From contig NZ_CP024903.1 in NCBI RefSeq assembly GCF_003330765.1, forward strand, positions 1,798,001 through 1,862,000: a DNA stretch of 64,000 nucleotides. Reading direction: 5' to 3'. The DNA is from Burkholderia pyrrocinia. GTDB taxonomy: Bacteria; Pseudomonadota; Gammaproteobacteria; Burkholderiales; Burkholderiaceae. The position numbers and the translations under genes are program-made. Positions 1 to 8,231 of this stretch are shown here, piece by piece. Within the stretch, counting starts at the first letter, position 1. Each line of letters begins with the position of its first letter. The notes under the pieces were generated by a model that saw nothing but the letters and a program-made list of their open reading frames with translations, had not been told where the DNA came from and searched no databases.

Positions 1-132
1 CGTCCCCGTGCGGTATGGGATAATCGCCCGGTTTGCCCAGGGCGCAGCTCAAGAGGTTGTTCGCACGGGCGCGAGAGGGGCCTTTATTCCCGTGCCTCCA
101 CCCTTTTCCGCGATATTTCTTCAGCAACCACA
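1..132 (+). promoter_or_regulatory. Leader region upstream of ilvD
   Basis: Short stretch before ilvD with no coding region that I can support. A GATAAT hexamer at 18-23 resembles a -10 element, but its -35 partner would lie outside the window. No strong Shine-Dalgarno sequence precedes the ilvD ATG at 133. Confidence 0.3.
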
Positions 133-1992
133 ATGCCCACTTACCGTTCCAAAACCTCCACCGCCGGCCGCAACATGGCAGGCGCGCGCTCGCTGTGGCG
201 CGCCACCGGCATGAAAGACGACGATTTCTCGAAGCCGATCATCGCGGTCGTCAACTCGTTCACCCAGTTCGTGCCCGGGCACGTGCACCTGAAGGATCTC
301 GGCCAGCTCGTCGCGCGCGAGATCGAGGCCGCCGGCGGCGTCGCGAAGGAATTCAACACGATCGCGGTCGACGACGGCATCGCGATGGGCCACGACGGCA
401 TGCTCTATTCGCTGCCGAGCCGCGACATCATCGCCGACTCGGTCGAATACATGGTGAACGCGCACTGCGCGGACGCGATGGTGTGCATCTCGAACTGCGA
501 CAAGATCACGCCGGGGATGCTGATGGCCGCGATGCGCCTCGACATTCCGGTGATCTTCGTGTCGGGCGGCCCGATGGAAGCCGGCAAGACGCGCCTCGCG
601 AACCCGGTCACCAAGACCCTCGAACTGAAGAAGCTCGACCTCGTCGACGCGATGGTGATCGCGGTCGACCCGTCGTATTCCGACGCCGAAGTCGCCGAAG
701 TCGAACGCTCGGCCTGCCCGACCTGCGGTTCGTGCTCGGGCATGTTCACCGCGAACTCGATGAACTGCCTGACCGAAGCGCTCGGCCTGTCGCTGCCCGG
801 CAACGGCACGGTGGTGGCCACGCACGCCGATCGCGAACAGCTGTTCAAGCGCGCCGGCCGCCGCATCGTCGAACTGACCCGCCAGCACTACGAGCAGGAC
901 GATGAACGCGTGCTGCCGCGCTCGGTCGGCTTCAAGGCGTTCGAGAACGCGATGACGCTCGACATCGCAATGGGCGGTTCGACCAACACGATCCTGCACC
1001 TGCTGGCGATCGCGCAGGAAGCCGGCATCGACTTCACGATGAAGGACATCGACCGCCTGTCGCGTACCGTGCCGCAGCTGTGCAAGGTCGCGCCGAATAC
1101 GAACAAGTACCACATCGAAGACGTGCACCGCGCCGGCGGCATCATGGCGATCCTCGGCGAGCTCGAGCGCGCCGGCAAGCTGCACACCGACGTGCCGACC
1201 GTGCACGCACCGACGCTGAAGGACGCGCTGGACCAGTGGGACATCGTCCGCACGCAGGACGAAGCGGTTCGCACGTTCTACCTGGCCGGCCCGGCCGGCG
1301 TCCCGACGCAGGTCGCATTCAGCCAGGACACGCGCTGGCCGAGCCTCGACCTCGACCGCGCCGAAGGCTGCATCCGCTCGTACGAGCATGCGTTCTCGAA
1401 GGAAGGCGGCCTCGCCGTGCTGACCGGCAACATCGCGCTCGACGGCTGCGTGGTGAAGACAGCCGGCGTCGACGAGAGCATCCTCGTGTTCGAGGGCTCG
1501 GCGCACGTGACCGAATCGCAGGACGAGGCAGTCGAGAACATCCTGAACGACAAGGTCAAGGCCGGCGACGTGGTGATCGTGCGCTACGAAGGCCCGAAGG
1601 GCGGCCCCGGCATGCAGGAAATGCTCTACCCGACCAGCTACATCAAGTCGAAGGGGCTCGGCAAGGCATGCGCGTTGCTGACGGACGGCCGCTTCTCGGG
1701 CGGCACGTCGGGCCTGTCGATCGGTCACTGCTCGCCGGAAGCGGCAGCGGGCGGCGCGATCGGCCTCGTGCGCGACGGCGACAAGATCCGCATCGACATC
1801 CCGAACCGCACGATCGACGTGCTGGTGTCGGACGAGGAACTGGCGCGCCGCCGCGACGAGCAGAACGCGAAGGGCTGGAAGCCGGCGCAGCCGCGCCCGC
1901 GGAAGGTGTCCGCGGCGCTGAAGGCGTACGCGAAGCTGGTCATGTCGGCCGACAAGGGCGCTGTGCGCGACCTGTCGCTGCTCGACGACTGA
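133..1992 (+). CDS. ilvD: Dihydroxy-acid dehydratase
   Basis: Dehydrates 2,3-dihydroxy-isovalerate and 2,3-dihydroxy-3-methylvalerate to the 2-keto acids in the cytosolic isoleucine/valine pathway, using an Fe-S cluster. The 619-residue length matches the long enterobacterial-type IlvD. Visible signatures are [12 protein letters not shown] (about 118-129, Cys122) and [16 protein letters not shown] (about 195-210), which carry the cluster cysteines, and the conserved [10 protein letters not shown] stretch near the C-terminus. It stands alone, and an intrinsic terminator follows within about 90 bp, so it is probably a monocistronic unit. Confidence 0.97.
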   Translation: MPTYRSKTSTAGRNMAGARSLWRATGMKDDDFSKPIIAVVNSFTQFVPGHVHLKDLGQLVAREIEAAGGVAKEFNTIAVDDGIAMGHDGMLYSLPSRDIIADSVEYMVNAHCADAMVCISNCDKITPGMLMAAMRLDIPVIFVSGGPMEAGKTRLANPVTKTLELKKLDLVDAMVIAVDPSYSDAEVAEVERSACPTCGSCSGMFTANSMNCLTEALGLSLPGNGTVVATHADREQLFKRAGRRIVELTRQHYEQDDERVLPRSVGFKAFENAMTLDIAMGGSTNTILHLLAIAQEAGIDFTMKDIDRLSRTVPQLCKVAPNTNKYHIEDVHRAGGIMAILGELERAGKLHTDVPTVHAPTLKDALDQWDIVRTQDEAVRTFYLAGPAGVPTQVAFSQDTRWPSLDLDRAEGCIRSYEHAFSKEGGLAVLTGNIALDGCVVKTAGVDESILVFEGSAHVTESQDEAVENILNDKVKAGDVVIVRYEGPKGGPGMQEMLYPTSYIKSKGLGKACALLTDGRFSGGTSGLSIGHCSPEAAAGGAIGLVRDGDKIRIDIPNRTIDVLVSDEELARRRDEQNAKGWKPAQPRPRKVSAALKAYAKLVMSADKGAVRDLSLLDD

Positions 1993-2077
1993 CGGGGTGG
2001 CCTACCGACGACGGGCTGCCGGCGACGGGTAGCCAGTCGGGCTGCGGGCCGCACGATCGCCCGCTCGCCTGATCCAG

Positions 2078-2105
2078 AAACCGCTCTCCGGAGCGGTTTT
2101 TTTTT
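2078..2105 (+). terminator. Intrinsic terminator after ilvD
   Basis: A perfect 9-bp stem (AAACCGCTC at 2078-2086 with GAGCGGTTT at 2091-2099) closes a TCCG loop and runs into a T-tract to 2105. It lies about 85 bp after the ilvD stop. The A-rich left side may let it work for the minus-strand genes too. Confidence 0.92.
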
Positions 2106-2140
2106 GCCCGGCGCCGGGAGAAACTGCTGCGCTGTCGCCG

Positions 2141-2959
2141 TCAGCGACGGAATTCGTCGGTGCCGCGTTCCCCGCCACCACCACCACCGCCGCCACCGTG
2201 GTTTCCGCCACCGTTTCCGCCGCCTTGCGATCGCGCGCCGTAACCGCCGCCACCTCCACCACCGCCCTGGCGCATCGGCGGCGGCATCGTACGGCCCTCG
2301 CCACCCTGCCCGGTCGGCGCATGCAGCACGGCCGGCGGCGGGCCCGCCGGACGGGCATTGCCCGGGGCGCCCTGCATCGGCGCAGGTGCCGGTGCAGGCT
2401 GGCGGATCGCACCGTTCCAGCCACCGCGAGCGGCCGACGGCCGCGCATCATGCTGCGCAGGTGGCGGGCCGCCCGGTTCGCGCTGCATCGGCCCGCCCGG
2501 CTGTGGACGTCCCTGTCCCGGCGGGACCCCGCCGGGGCCGAGCCTCGGCTCCGCGTGATGGGCCCAGCGATCGCGGTCGTGGAACCACGGACGGTGCCGG
2601 TAATAACGATCCCAGTACGCGCCGATCGCGAATCCGGTCACCGGGACACCGATGATCGCGCCATATTCGAGCAACGGCACGTAGCTGCCCTGGTACGGAT
2701 ACTCGAGCAACTGCGCATCGATCCAGCCGCGCACGCCCGGCAGCGCGACGTCGCACCACGAGTAGTCGCTCAGGCAGCCGAATACGTCCAGCGCGGTGTC
2801 GGGCGGGATCTGCGCGACCACCGGATAATCAGGTGCCGGCCCGGCGTACAACTCGGCCGGCGAGTTCGTGTAAGCGCTGCTCTGCGCATCGGCGACGCCC
2901 GGCGCGGCCGCGAGGCCAAGCAGGGCAACGCACAGACTTCGGACAATCGTGTGACTCAT
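2141..2959 (-). CDS. Secreted SH3-like domain protein with Gly/Pro-rich tail
   Basis: 272 residues starting with a Sec signal peptide (cleavage probably after GVADA, about residue 25). Residues about 30-90 resemble a bacterial SH3 domain (AELYAGPAPDYPVVAQIPP, then a GVRGWIDAQ-like segment), a fold often used to bind cell-wall peptide. A hydrophobic stretch follows, then a long Pro/Gly/Arg-rich tail ending in poly-Gly runs. GGGAGAG lies just upstream of the ATG. It is the second gene after the lipoprotein 33 bp upstream, and the two are probably co-transcribed. The exact function is unknown. Confidence 0.78.
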   Translation of the reverse strand: MSHTIVRSLCVALLGLAAAPGVADAQSSAYTNSPAELYAGPAPDYPVVAQIPPDTALDVFGCLSDYSWCDVALPGVRGWIDAQLLEYPYQGSYVPLLEYGAIIGVPVTGFAIGAYWDRYYRHRPWFHDRDRWAHHAEPRLGPGGVPPGQGRPQPGGPMQREPGGPPPAQHDARPSAARGGWNGAIRQPAPAPAPMQGAPGNARPAGPPPAVLHAPTGQGGEGRTMPPPMRQGGGGGGGGYGARSQGGGNGGGNHGGGGGGGGGERGTDEFRR

Positions 2960-2992
2960 GATGCTCTCCCGCGCGGCGCCGCCGCGCGCCGG

Positions 2993-3415
2993 TCAGTGCC
3001 GATGGCCGCCGCCCCAGTGGCCGCCACCCCAATGCCCGCCGCCCCACGGACGATGCCAATACCCGCCGCGCCCGCCCCAGTATCCGCCGCCCCAACGGCC
3101 CCAGAAGCCGATCGTGACAGGTGGCCCGTACCAGCCCGGGTAGTAGGCGGGGTAGTAGTACGGATACGGCGGCGGCACGTAGGCCGGTGCGACATACACC
3201 GGCGCCTGCGCGTCGACGTCGGCCGACGTGTCGGGTGCCGGTGAAAGGCCCGGACTGCGCGTGGCCGGTGCAACCGGGATTTCGCGCTGCGTCACCGTGG
3301 CGGGCACCGGCGCGTAATAAGGCGCATAGCCGTATGGGCTCGTGTAATAGCAGCCGCCGAGCGTCAGCGCGGCCAGTGCGATGACGGCGGGCCTCGCGGC
3401 GGGAATCGGGTTCAT
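2993..3415 (-). CDS. Gly/Tyr/His-rich putative lipoprotein
   Basis: 140 residues. The N-terminus is a lipoprotein signal with lipobox LTLGGC (Cys22), so it is probably anchored in the outer membrane. The mature part is unusual: it begins with Tyr/Pro repeats (YYTSPYGYAPYYAPVP), continues with PPPYPYYYPAYYPGWYG, and ends in tandem GGGHW units (three near-copies) closing in HRH. GGAG sits 6-7 bases upstream of the ATG. The His/Trp/Gly tail could bind metal or stay disordered. No enzymatic motif is seen. Confidence 0.75.
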   Translation of the reverse strand: MNPIPAARPAVIALAALTLGGCYYTSPYGYAPYYAPVPATVTQREIPVAPATRSPGLSPAPDTSADVDAQAPVYVAPAYVPPPYPYYYPAYYPGWYGPPVTIGFWGRWGGGYWGGRGGYWHRPWGGGHWGGGHWGGGHRH

Positions 3416-3712
3416 CTCGTGCTCCGGCAGAATCCGCGCGTCGCCGCCGGGCGCGCGCCTGACTCTAGCTTACGTCCCCTGCAGATTTCCGCTGGTCTGA
3501 TCGGTTACTTTTTGTTTCGTGCGCCGGACCGTCGTGCGGGCATGCCGCGTGCTGGCACGTTTGCCGCGCCCGCGTTGAAGTTGGCGCAAATGCCCTCAAC
3601 TTGAACGATGTCAGGCTGACCGGCGCGGACGGGCGTTCGCGGGCACCCGGCTGCCGGAAACCGGCGGACTTCGGCCCGCCCAGACAGGAGCGCGGCTCAC
3701 GCCGCCATCGAC
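3416..3712. promoter_or_regulatory. Divergent intergenic region before the sigma factor gene
   Basis: 297 bp between the lipoprotein gene (minus) and the sigma factor gene (plus). It holds an imperfect 10-bp inverted repeat, GTTGAAGTTG (3574-3583) against CAACTTGAAC (3597-3606), one mismatch and a 13-bp gap, which could be an operator. No further gene is seen. Confidence 0.4.
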
Positions 3713-5248
3713 ATGACTACGCCACGCCCTACTCCCCGGGCGGACACGCCGCTCGATCCGATCATCCAGTTGCTGGCGCTCGCCGGCGAACAGGGTTATC
3801 TGACACACGCCGACCTCGTCGACGCGCTGCCGCCTGAAAGCGACAGCCCCGACGCGCTCGACGTCGTGCGCGCCGCGCTCGCCGACATCGGCATCGCCGT
3901 GCTCGACGAGCCGGCCGCGCCTGCGCCGTTTGCCGGCACGGCGCCTGTCGACGTCGATCGCGATGCGCTCGACGAAGGCCGGGCCGTGCTCGGCGACCTC
4001 GCACGCGGCACGAGCGCGTCCACCGATCCGCTCGCGCTCTACATGCGGCGCATGCAGGCGGTGCCGCTGCTCACGCGCGAAGGCGAAATCGTGCTCGCCC
4101 GCGAGATCGAGACGGGCCGCCACCAGGTGCTGCACGCGGTCGCCGGCTGTCCGGCGGCGGTCGACGCGCTGCTTGCGCGTCACCCCGCAACGGGTGCGGC
4201 CGGCGCAGCCAGACCGTCCGATGACGACGACGCCGACACGCCGGCGCCCGCCAGCTACGACGCGCTGCAGGCAGCCCTCTCGGCCTTGCGCGGCGCATTG
4301 CATGCGCATGGCTTCCGTTCGGCCGAATACCGCGACGCCCGCAACCGCATGGCCGCCCTGCTCGGGTCGATCGCATGGGCCGCGCCGGCCGTCGACGACG
4401 CGAGCCGCGTCTTGCGCGCGTTCGCGGCAGCGCCGCATGGCACCGCAGCGGGCGAAGCCGCCTGCTTCGACGCGGTCGCACGGCGGGCACTCGCGGCAGC
4501 GCTGACCGACGGCCAGCAGAAAGTGCGCGACGCCACGCGCGCGATGCTCGAGGCGAACCTGCGACTCGTGCTGTCGATCGCGCGCAAGTACATGAACCGC
4601 GGCGTCGACCTGCCCGATCTCGTGCAGGACGGCTGCCTCGGCCTGATGCGCGGGATCGAGAAATTCGAATACCGGCGCGGGTTCAAGTTCTCGACCTATG
4701 CGACCTGGTGGATCCGCCAGGCGATCGCGCGCGCGGTCGCGGATCGCTCACGCACGATCCGCGTGCCGGTGCACGTCGGTGACCAGTACCAGCGCGTGCG
4801 GCGGCATGCGCTGCGCTTTCGCCAGCGTACAGGCCGCCAGGCGACGCCGGCCGAACTCGCGGCCGAAACCGGGCTCGACGAGGACAAGCTGCGCGCGGTG
4901 CTCGCGCTGCCCGCCGAGCCGGTCTCGCTCGACACGCCGCTGCCCGACGCGGACACCGGCCTCGTGGACCTGATCGAGGACCAGGCGTCGGCCAGCCCGT
5001 TCGAGCAACTGGCCGACACGCGCATGCGCGAATGCGTGACGTCGCTGCTCCGGTCGGTCACGCCGGCCGAGGCCGACGTGCTGCGCCGGCGGTTCGGCCT
5101 CGGCGGCACCGAGCCCGATACCTACGACGCGATCGCGCACGACGCGGGCATGTCGCGCGAACGCGTGCGGCAGATCGAGAAACGGGCGCTCGCCGCGCTG
5201 CGCACGGCCGCCGAGGCCGAGAACGCGCAGTCGTTTCTCGACGCGTGA
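3713..5248 (+). CDS. RpoD-like (sigma-70 family) RNA polymerase sigma factor
   Basis: 511 residues. The N-terminus resembles sigma region 1.1 ([20 protein letters not shown], about 20-39). Region 1.2 follows near 104 ([10 protein letters not shown]). Region 2 spans about 276-345 with [20 protein letters not shown] and [18 protein letters not shown]. Region 4 spans about 448-505 and ends with [17 protein letters not shown]. The position matching E. coli sigma70 Thr440 is Ala, while Tyr430, Trp433, Trp434 and Gln437 are kept. It is about 100 residues shorter than E. coli RpoD, mostly in the non-conserved region after 1.2. I read it as an accessory RpoD paralogue, not the housekeeping factor and not RpoS. 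Confidence 0.88.
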   Translation: MTTPRPTPRADTPLDPIIQLLALAGEQGYLTHADLVDALPPESDSPDALDVVRAALADIGIAVLDEPAAPAPFAGTAPVDVDRDALDEGRAVLGDLARGTSASTDPLALYMRRMQAVPLLTREGEIVLAREIETGRHQVLHAVAGCPAAVDALLARHPATGAAGAARPSDDDDADTPAPASYDALQAALSALRGALHAHGFRSAEYRDARNRMAALLGSIAWAAPAVDDASRVLRAFAAAPHGTAAGEAACFDAVARRALAAALTDGQQKVRDATRAMLEANLRLVLSIARKYMNRGVDLPDLVQDGCLGLMRGIEKFEYRRGFKFSTYATWWIRQAIARAVADRSRTIRVPVHVGDQYQRVRRHALRFRQRTGRQATPAELAAETGLDEDKLRAVLALPAEPVSLDTPLPDADTGLVDLIEDQASASPFEQLADTRMRECVTSLLRSVTPAEADVLRRRFGLGGTEPDTYDAIAHDAGMSRERVRQIEKRALAALRTAAEAENAQSFLDA

Positions 5249-5254
5249 TCGCGT

Positions 5255-5303
5255 CGCGAAGCGCACGGTCGTGCCTTCTGCCGGCACGACCGTGCGCTTC
5301 GCG
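5255..5303. repeat. Perfect 21-bp inverted repeat after the sigma factor gene
   Basis: The arm at 5255-5275 is perfectly complementary to the arm at 5283-5303, with a 7-base loop (TTCTGCC). The stem starts CGCGAAGCGC and is very GC-rich. It begins 6 bases after the sigma factor stop codon. No T-tract follows, so it is not a classic intrinsic terminator. It could stabilise the 3' end of the mRNA or act as a processing or binding site. Confidence 0.85.
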
Positions 5304-5429
5304 CCTGTGCTACGTTTGCCATTGACGTGCGTCAAGTTTTCTTGATCGCGTATCACGACAATGGTTAAAAGCCGACCGGCGCATCGCTCGCCGCGTCCAT
5401 TTCGTTTGTGCTTCCCCGGGTCCCCCGCC

Positions 5430-6311
5430 ATGCAGTCGACCGCCAGCCAAACGTACGAGGAAAACCGGCACATCGCGGCACGCCTGCGCGAGGCCGCGCA
5501 GTGGCTTGCCGACCAGGGCGCGAATCCGTACCGGGTCGCGGCCTACCGCGCGTCGGCCGAAACGGTCGATGCACTCGACCGCGACATCCGCAGGCTGTTC
5601 GAGGCCGGCGGCGTCGATGCGCTCGGCGCGCTGCCCGAAATCGGCACGGGCGTCGCGCAGGCGATCGCCGAGCTGCTGGTGACGGGACGCTGGCGCCAGC
5701 TCGACCGGCTGCGCGGCGATGCCGAACGCACCTCTGCGTTCGAAGCCGTGCCGGGCATCGGCCACGGGCTCGCGCTGCGCATTCACGCTGCGCTGCACAT
5801 CGACACGCTCGAGGAGCTCGAACGCGCGGCCCGCAACGGCCAGCTCGAAACGATCCCGGGCGTCGGACCGCGGCGCGCGGTCGGCATCCGCACCGCGCTC
5901 GACGACGTGCTGAGCCGCCGCCGGCGCTGGCAGGGCCGCATACAACACGCCGGCCCCGGCATGGAACCGCCCGTCGAGCTGCTGCTCTACATCGACCGCC
6001 AGTATCGCCACAAGGCCGCCGCCGGCATGCTGCCGACGCTCACGCACCGACGCCTGAACGCGGACGACTACGTGCCGCCGCCCGTGATGCACATGACGAA
6101 AGGCGGCTGGCATTTCACGGCACTGTGCCTGCACGCCACCGCGCGCACGCCGGAATCCGGCCACACGATGGACTGGGTTTCGCTTTATTTCTACGACGCC
6201 ACGCAGTGCGAACACCAGCGCACCGTCTTCACCGAAACGTTCGGCTCGCTCGTCGGCAAGCGCATCGTGCGCGGGCGCGAGAGGGAATGCCGCGTGTATT
6301 ACGCGGGATGA
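5430..6311 (+). CDS. Helix-hairpin-helix DNA-binding protein related to the PolX N-terminus
   Basis: 293 residues from the ATG at 5430; an in-frame ATG at 5361 is possible but adds an Arg/Pro-rich leader. The first 180 residues match the DNA polymerase X/beta 8-kDa and helix-hairpin-helix region: NPYRVAAYRASAETV, then LPEIGTGVAQAIAELL, VPGIGHGLALRI and IPGVGPRRAVGI. No polymerase palm carboxylate motif follows. The C-terminal 110 residues are an unassigned domain. A role in DNA binding or repair is plausible but not shown by the sequence. Confidence 0.75.
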   Translation: MQSTASQTYEENRHIAARLREAAQWLADQGANPYRVAAYRASAETVDALDRDIRRLFEAGGVDALGALPEIGTGVAQAIAELLVTGRWRQLDRLRGDAERTSAFEAVPGIGHGLALRIHAALHIDTLEELERAARNGQLETIPGVGPRRAVGIRTALDDVLSRRRRWQGRIQHAGPGMEPPVELLLYIDRQYRHKAAAGMLPTLTHRRLNADDYVPPPVMHMTKGGWHFTALCLHATARTPESGHTMDWVSLYFYDATQCEHQRTVFTETFGSLVGKRIVRGRERECRVYYAG

Positions 6312-6444
6312 GTCATGCGTCGGACGATTCGTCGACGTCGAATCCCGCATCGAGCATGTACGCGATTTCGCGACACGCATGGGTGAGCATGCGTGAACGG
6401 CGATCGGAATGTTCCAGAGAATGCGCATCGCGCAGGCTGACCGC

Positions 6445-6870
6445 CTACGCGCCCTCCGCCTTCGTGCGGCGCGCCGGATGACGATGCGCGGCGATACGCA
6501 GCAGCTTCTGGAACGACGGGCATTCGAGATGGTTCGGCGCCGGGCACACGGCCGCATGCCGCAGCGCATCGCGCACGGCGCCGAGACGGCGGATCGTGCG
6601 GTCGAGTTCGTCGGCCTTGCCGTCGAGCTTCGCGCGATCGATCGCCGGCCGGCCATCCGCGCCGACCATCGCGAGGATGTCGTCGAGCGAAAAACCGGCC
6701 TCGCGGCCGAGCGCGATCAGCGCCAGGCGTTCCAGCACCGACTCGTCGTATTGCCGCCGCAGCCCATGCCGGCCGTTCGGGACGATCAGCCCCTTTTCCT
6801 CGTAGTAGCGCAGCGTCGACGCGGGCAATCCGGTGCGCCGCGCGACGTCCGCAATGTCCAGACGGCTCAT
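6445..6870 (-). CDS. MerR-family transcriptional regulator with CX7C loop
   Basis: 141 residues. The N-terminal winged helix-turn-helix is typical MerR (IADVARRTGLPASTLRYYEE), followed by a dimerisation helix (about 78-108) and a CPAPNHLEC loop with Cys109 and Cys117. The CX7C spacing equals the metal-binding loop of CueR-type sensors. The residue matching the CueR Ser77 position is neither Ser nor Cys, so the ligand is unclear. It starts next to a MerR-type operator and faces the DUF2938 gene, so self-regulation plus control of that gene is the likely arrangement. Confidence 0.88.
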   Translation of the reverse strand: MSRLDIADVARRTGLPASTLRYYEEKGLIVPNGRHGLRRQYDESVLERLALIALGREAGFSLDDILAMVGADGRPAIDRAKLDGKADELDRTIRRLGAVRDALRHAAVCPAPNHLECPSFQKLLRIAAHRHPARRTKAEGA

Positions 6871-6872
6871 GC

Positions 6873-6904
6873 TTGACCTCAAGTGAACTTGAAGTTGCAA
6901 GATA
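6873..6904 (+). promoter_or_regulatory. MerR-type promoter and operator
   Basis: The near-perfect dyad ACCTCAAGT-GA-ACTTGAAGT at 6876-6895 (one mismatch between half-sites) closely resembles the dyads bound by SoxR/CueR-type MerR proteins. It overlaps a TTGACC -35 hexamer (6873-6878), and AT-containing hexamers about 19-20 bp downstream (6898-6904) could be a weak -10. Long-spaced promoters of this kind are what MerR proteins twist into activity. Confidence 0.75.
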
Positions 6905-7010
6905 GTCGCTCGACTCCGTAAAGACAAGCCTGGACCGTCATGAGACCGCTGCAACCGCCCCGTATTCCGCTGCGCCGCGCAGCCGTCACCGTCCGCCGCG
7001 GAGGTGCGCG

Positions 7011-7508
7011 ATGAGCGCGCCCGATGTCCTGCTCGACCTGCTGCCGATCGGTGCGGGCGCCACGCTCGTGATGGATCTGTGGACGCTGTTCCGGCGGCGT
7101 GCGTTCGGCATTCCGTCGCTCGACTACGCACTGGTCGGCCGCTGGGTCGGCCACATGATGCATGGCCGGTTCCGGCATGCGTCGATCGTCGCCGCGCCGC
7201 CGGTGCCGGGCGAGCGTGCGCTCGGCTGGATCGCGCATTACGCGATCGGCATCGCGTTCGCGGCGCTGCCCGTCGCGATCGCGGGCACCGAATGGATCGG
7301 CACGCCGACGCCGCTCCCCGCGCTCGTCGCCGGCCTCGCCAGCGTGGTCGCACCGTTCTTCGTGATGCAGCCCGCGTTCGGTTTCGGCATCGCGGCGTCG
7401 CGCACGCCGCACCCGGGCGTCGCGCGCCGGCGCAGCGTCGTCACGCATCTGTCGTACGGGGTGGGTCTCTATCTGACGGCGTTCACGCTCGCGGCGCTGG
7501 CCCATTGA
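7011..7508 (+). CDS. DUF2938 family integral membrane protein
   Basis: 165 residues with about four hydrophobic segments (for example IAHYAIGIAFAALPVAIAG, SVVAPFFVMQPAFGFGIAA and a C-terminal YGVGLYLTAFTLAALAH). The pattern fits the DUF2938 family of inner-membrane proteins, whose function is not known. A GGAGGTG sequence lies directly upstream of the ATG. Divergence from a CX7C MerR regulator across a MerR-type operator suggests it is induced by a metal or other thiol-reactive stress. Confidence 0.78.
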   Translation: MSAPDVLLDLLPIGAGATLVMDLWTLFRRRAFGIPSLDYALVGRWVGHMMHGRFRHASIVAAPPVPGERALGWIAHYAIGIAFAALPVAIAGTEWIGTPTPLPALVAGLASVVAPFFVMQPAFGFGIAASRTPHPGVARRRSVVTHLSYGVGLYLTAFTLAALAH

Positions 7509-7655
7509 GCACGCGGCTTCGCGGAAGTCGTGCCGGGCGGCGCCGGCTCAGCCGGGCGCCGCCGAAGCCTGCGACACGCCGCGCTTGTGCCATGTCTTCC
7601 GGCGCTCTCGTTGTTTTCGATCCCTCCATCCGGCGCGCCCGGATGTCCACGCGCG

Positions 7656-8096
7656 TCACTCCCCGCCGCAGTCGATCAGGTTGTGGCGCACGCGGCCGAG
7701 CAGCCGCACCAGCGTATCGCGCTCGTCAGGCGTGAAGCCGCGCAGCCCGTCGTCGGCGACGGTATCGCCGACTTCGAGCATCTGCGGAAAGATCTCGCGC
7801 GCCTTGTCGGTCAGCCGGATCACGAACGCGCGGCGGTCGTCGTCGTTCGCGATGCGTTCGATCCAGCCATAACTTTCCATCCGGTCGAGCAGCCGCGTGA
7901 GCGAGATCGGCGTGATCTCGAGCCATTCGGCGAGCCGCGCCTGATTCATTTCGCCCTTCCACGTCAGGTACGCGAGCACGCGGCTTTGCGCACGCGTCAG
8001 CCCGATGCGCTTCGCGCGCCGGTCGAACAGGCGTCCGTTCAGGCGGGCTACGTCGGCAATCAGGTAGCCGATCCGGTTCTCGTAGGTCTTGTCCAT
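7656..8096 (-). CDS. MarR-family transcriptional regulator
   Basis: 146 residues with the MarR winged-helix layout: an N-terminal dimerisation helix, helix-turn-helix around AEWLEITPISLTRLLDRMES, and the wing NDDDRRAFVIRLTDKA. It is transcribed away from the EmrB-type efflux gene with an AT-rich promoter and palindrome between. The usual logic for such pairs is repression of both genes, relieved by a phenolic or similar ligand. Confidence 0.92.
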   Translation of the reverse strand: MDKTYENRIGYLIADVARLNGRLFDRRAKRIGLTRAQSRVLAYLTWKGEMNQARLAEWLEITPISLTRLLDRMESYGWIERIANDDDRRAFVIRLTDKAREIFPQMLEVGDTVADDGLRGFTPDERDTLVRLLGRVRHNLIDCGGE

Positions 8097-8149
8097 CCGG
8101 CGATTATAGGGTCAAGCCGTCAACGACCCATGGCCCGCAGCCCTGCAAT

Positions 8150-8190
8150 AAGCGGATATATAATAAGTGTGCTTATAATTCGAGTCATAC
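8150..8190 (+). promoter_or_regulatory. Promoter and probable MarR operator for the efflux pump gene
   Basis: A consensus -10 TATAAT at 8174-8179 overlaps the palindrome ATAAG-TGTG-CTTAT at 8163-8176. A repressor bound here would cover the -10. The -35 region is weak. This AT-rich island stands out from the GC-rich surroundings and sits between marR and the pump gene. Confidence 0.7.
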
Positions 8191-8231
8191 CGGATTGCCG
8201 CCCACGGCGACCGCCCCACGGAGACACCCGC

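Noticed and set aside
3713..5248. Sigma factor as RpoS or as the main RpoD
   Set aside because: Region 1.1 argues against RpoS, and the short length and altered region 2.4 argue against the housekeeping RpoD.
5255..5303. 21-bp hairpin as an intrinsic terminator
   Set aside because: No T-tract follows the stem, so I list it as an inverted repeat of unknown role.
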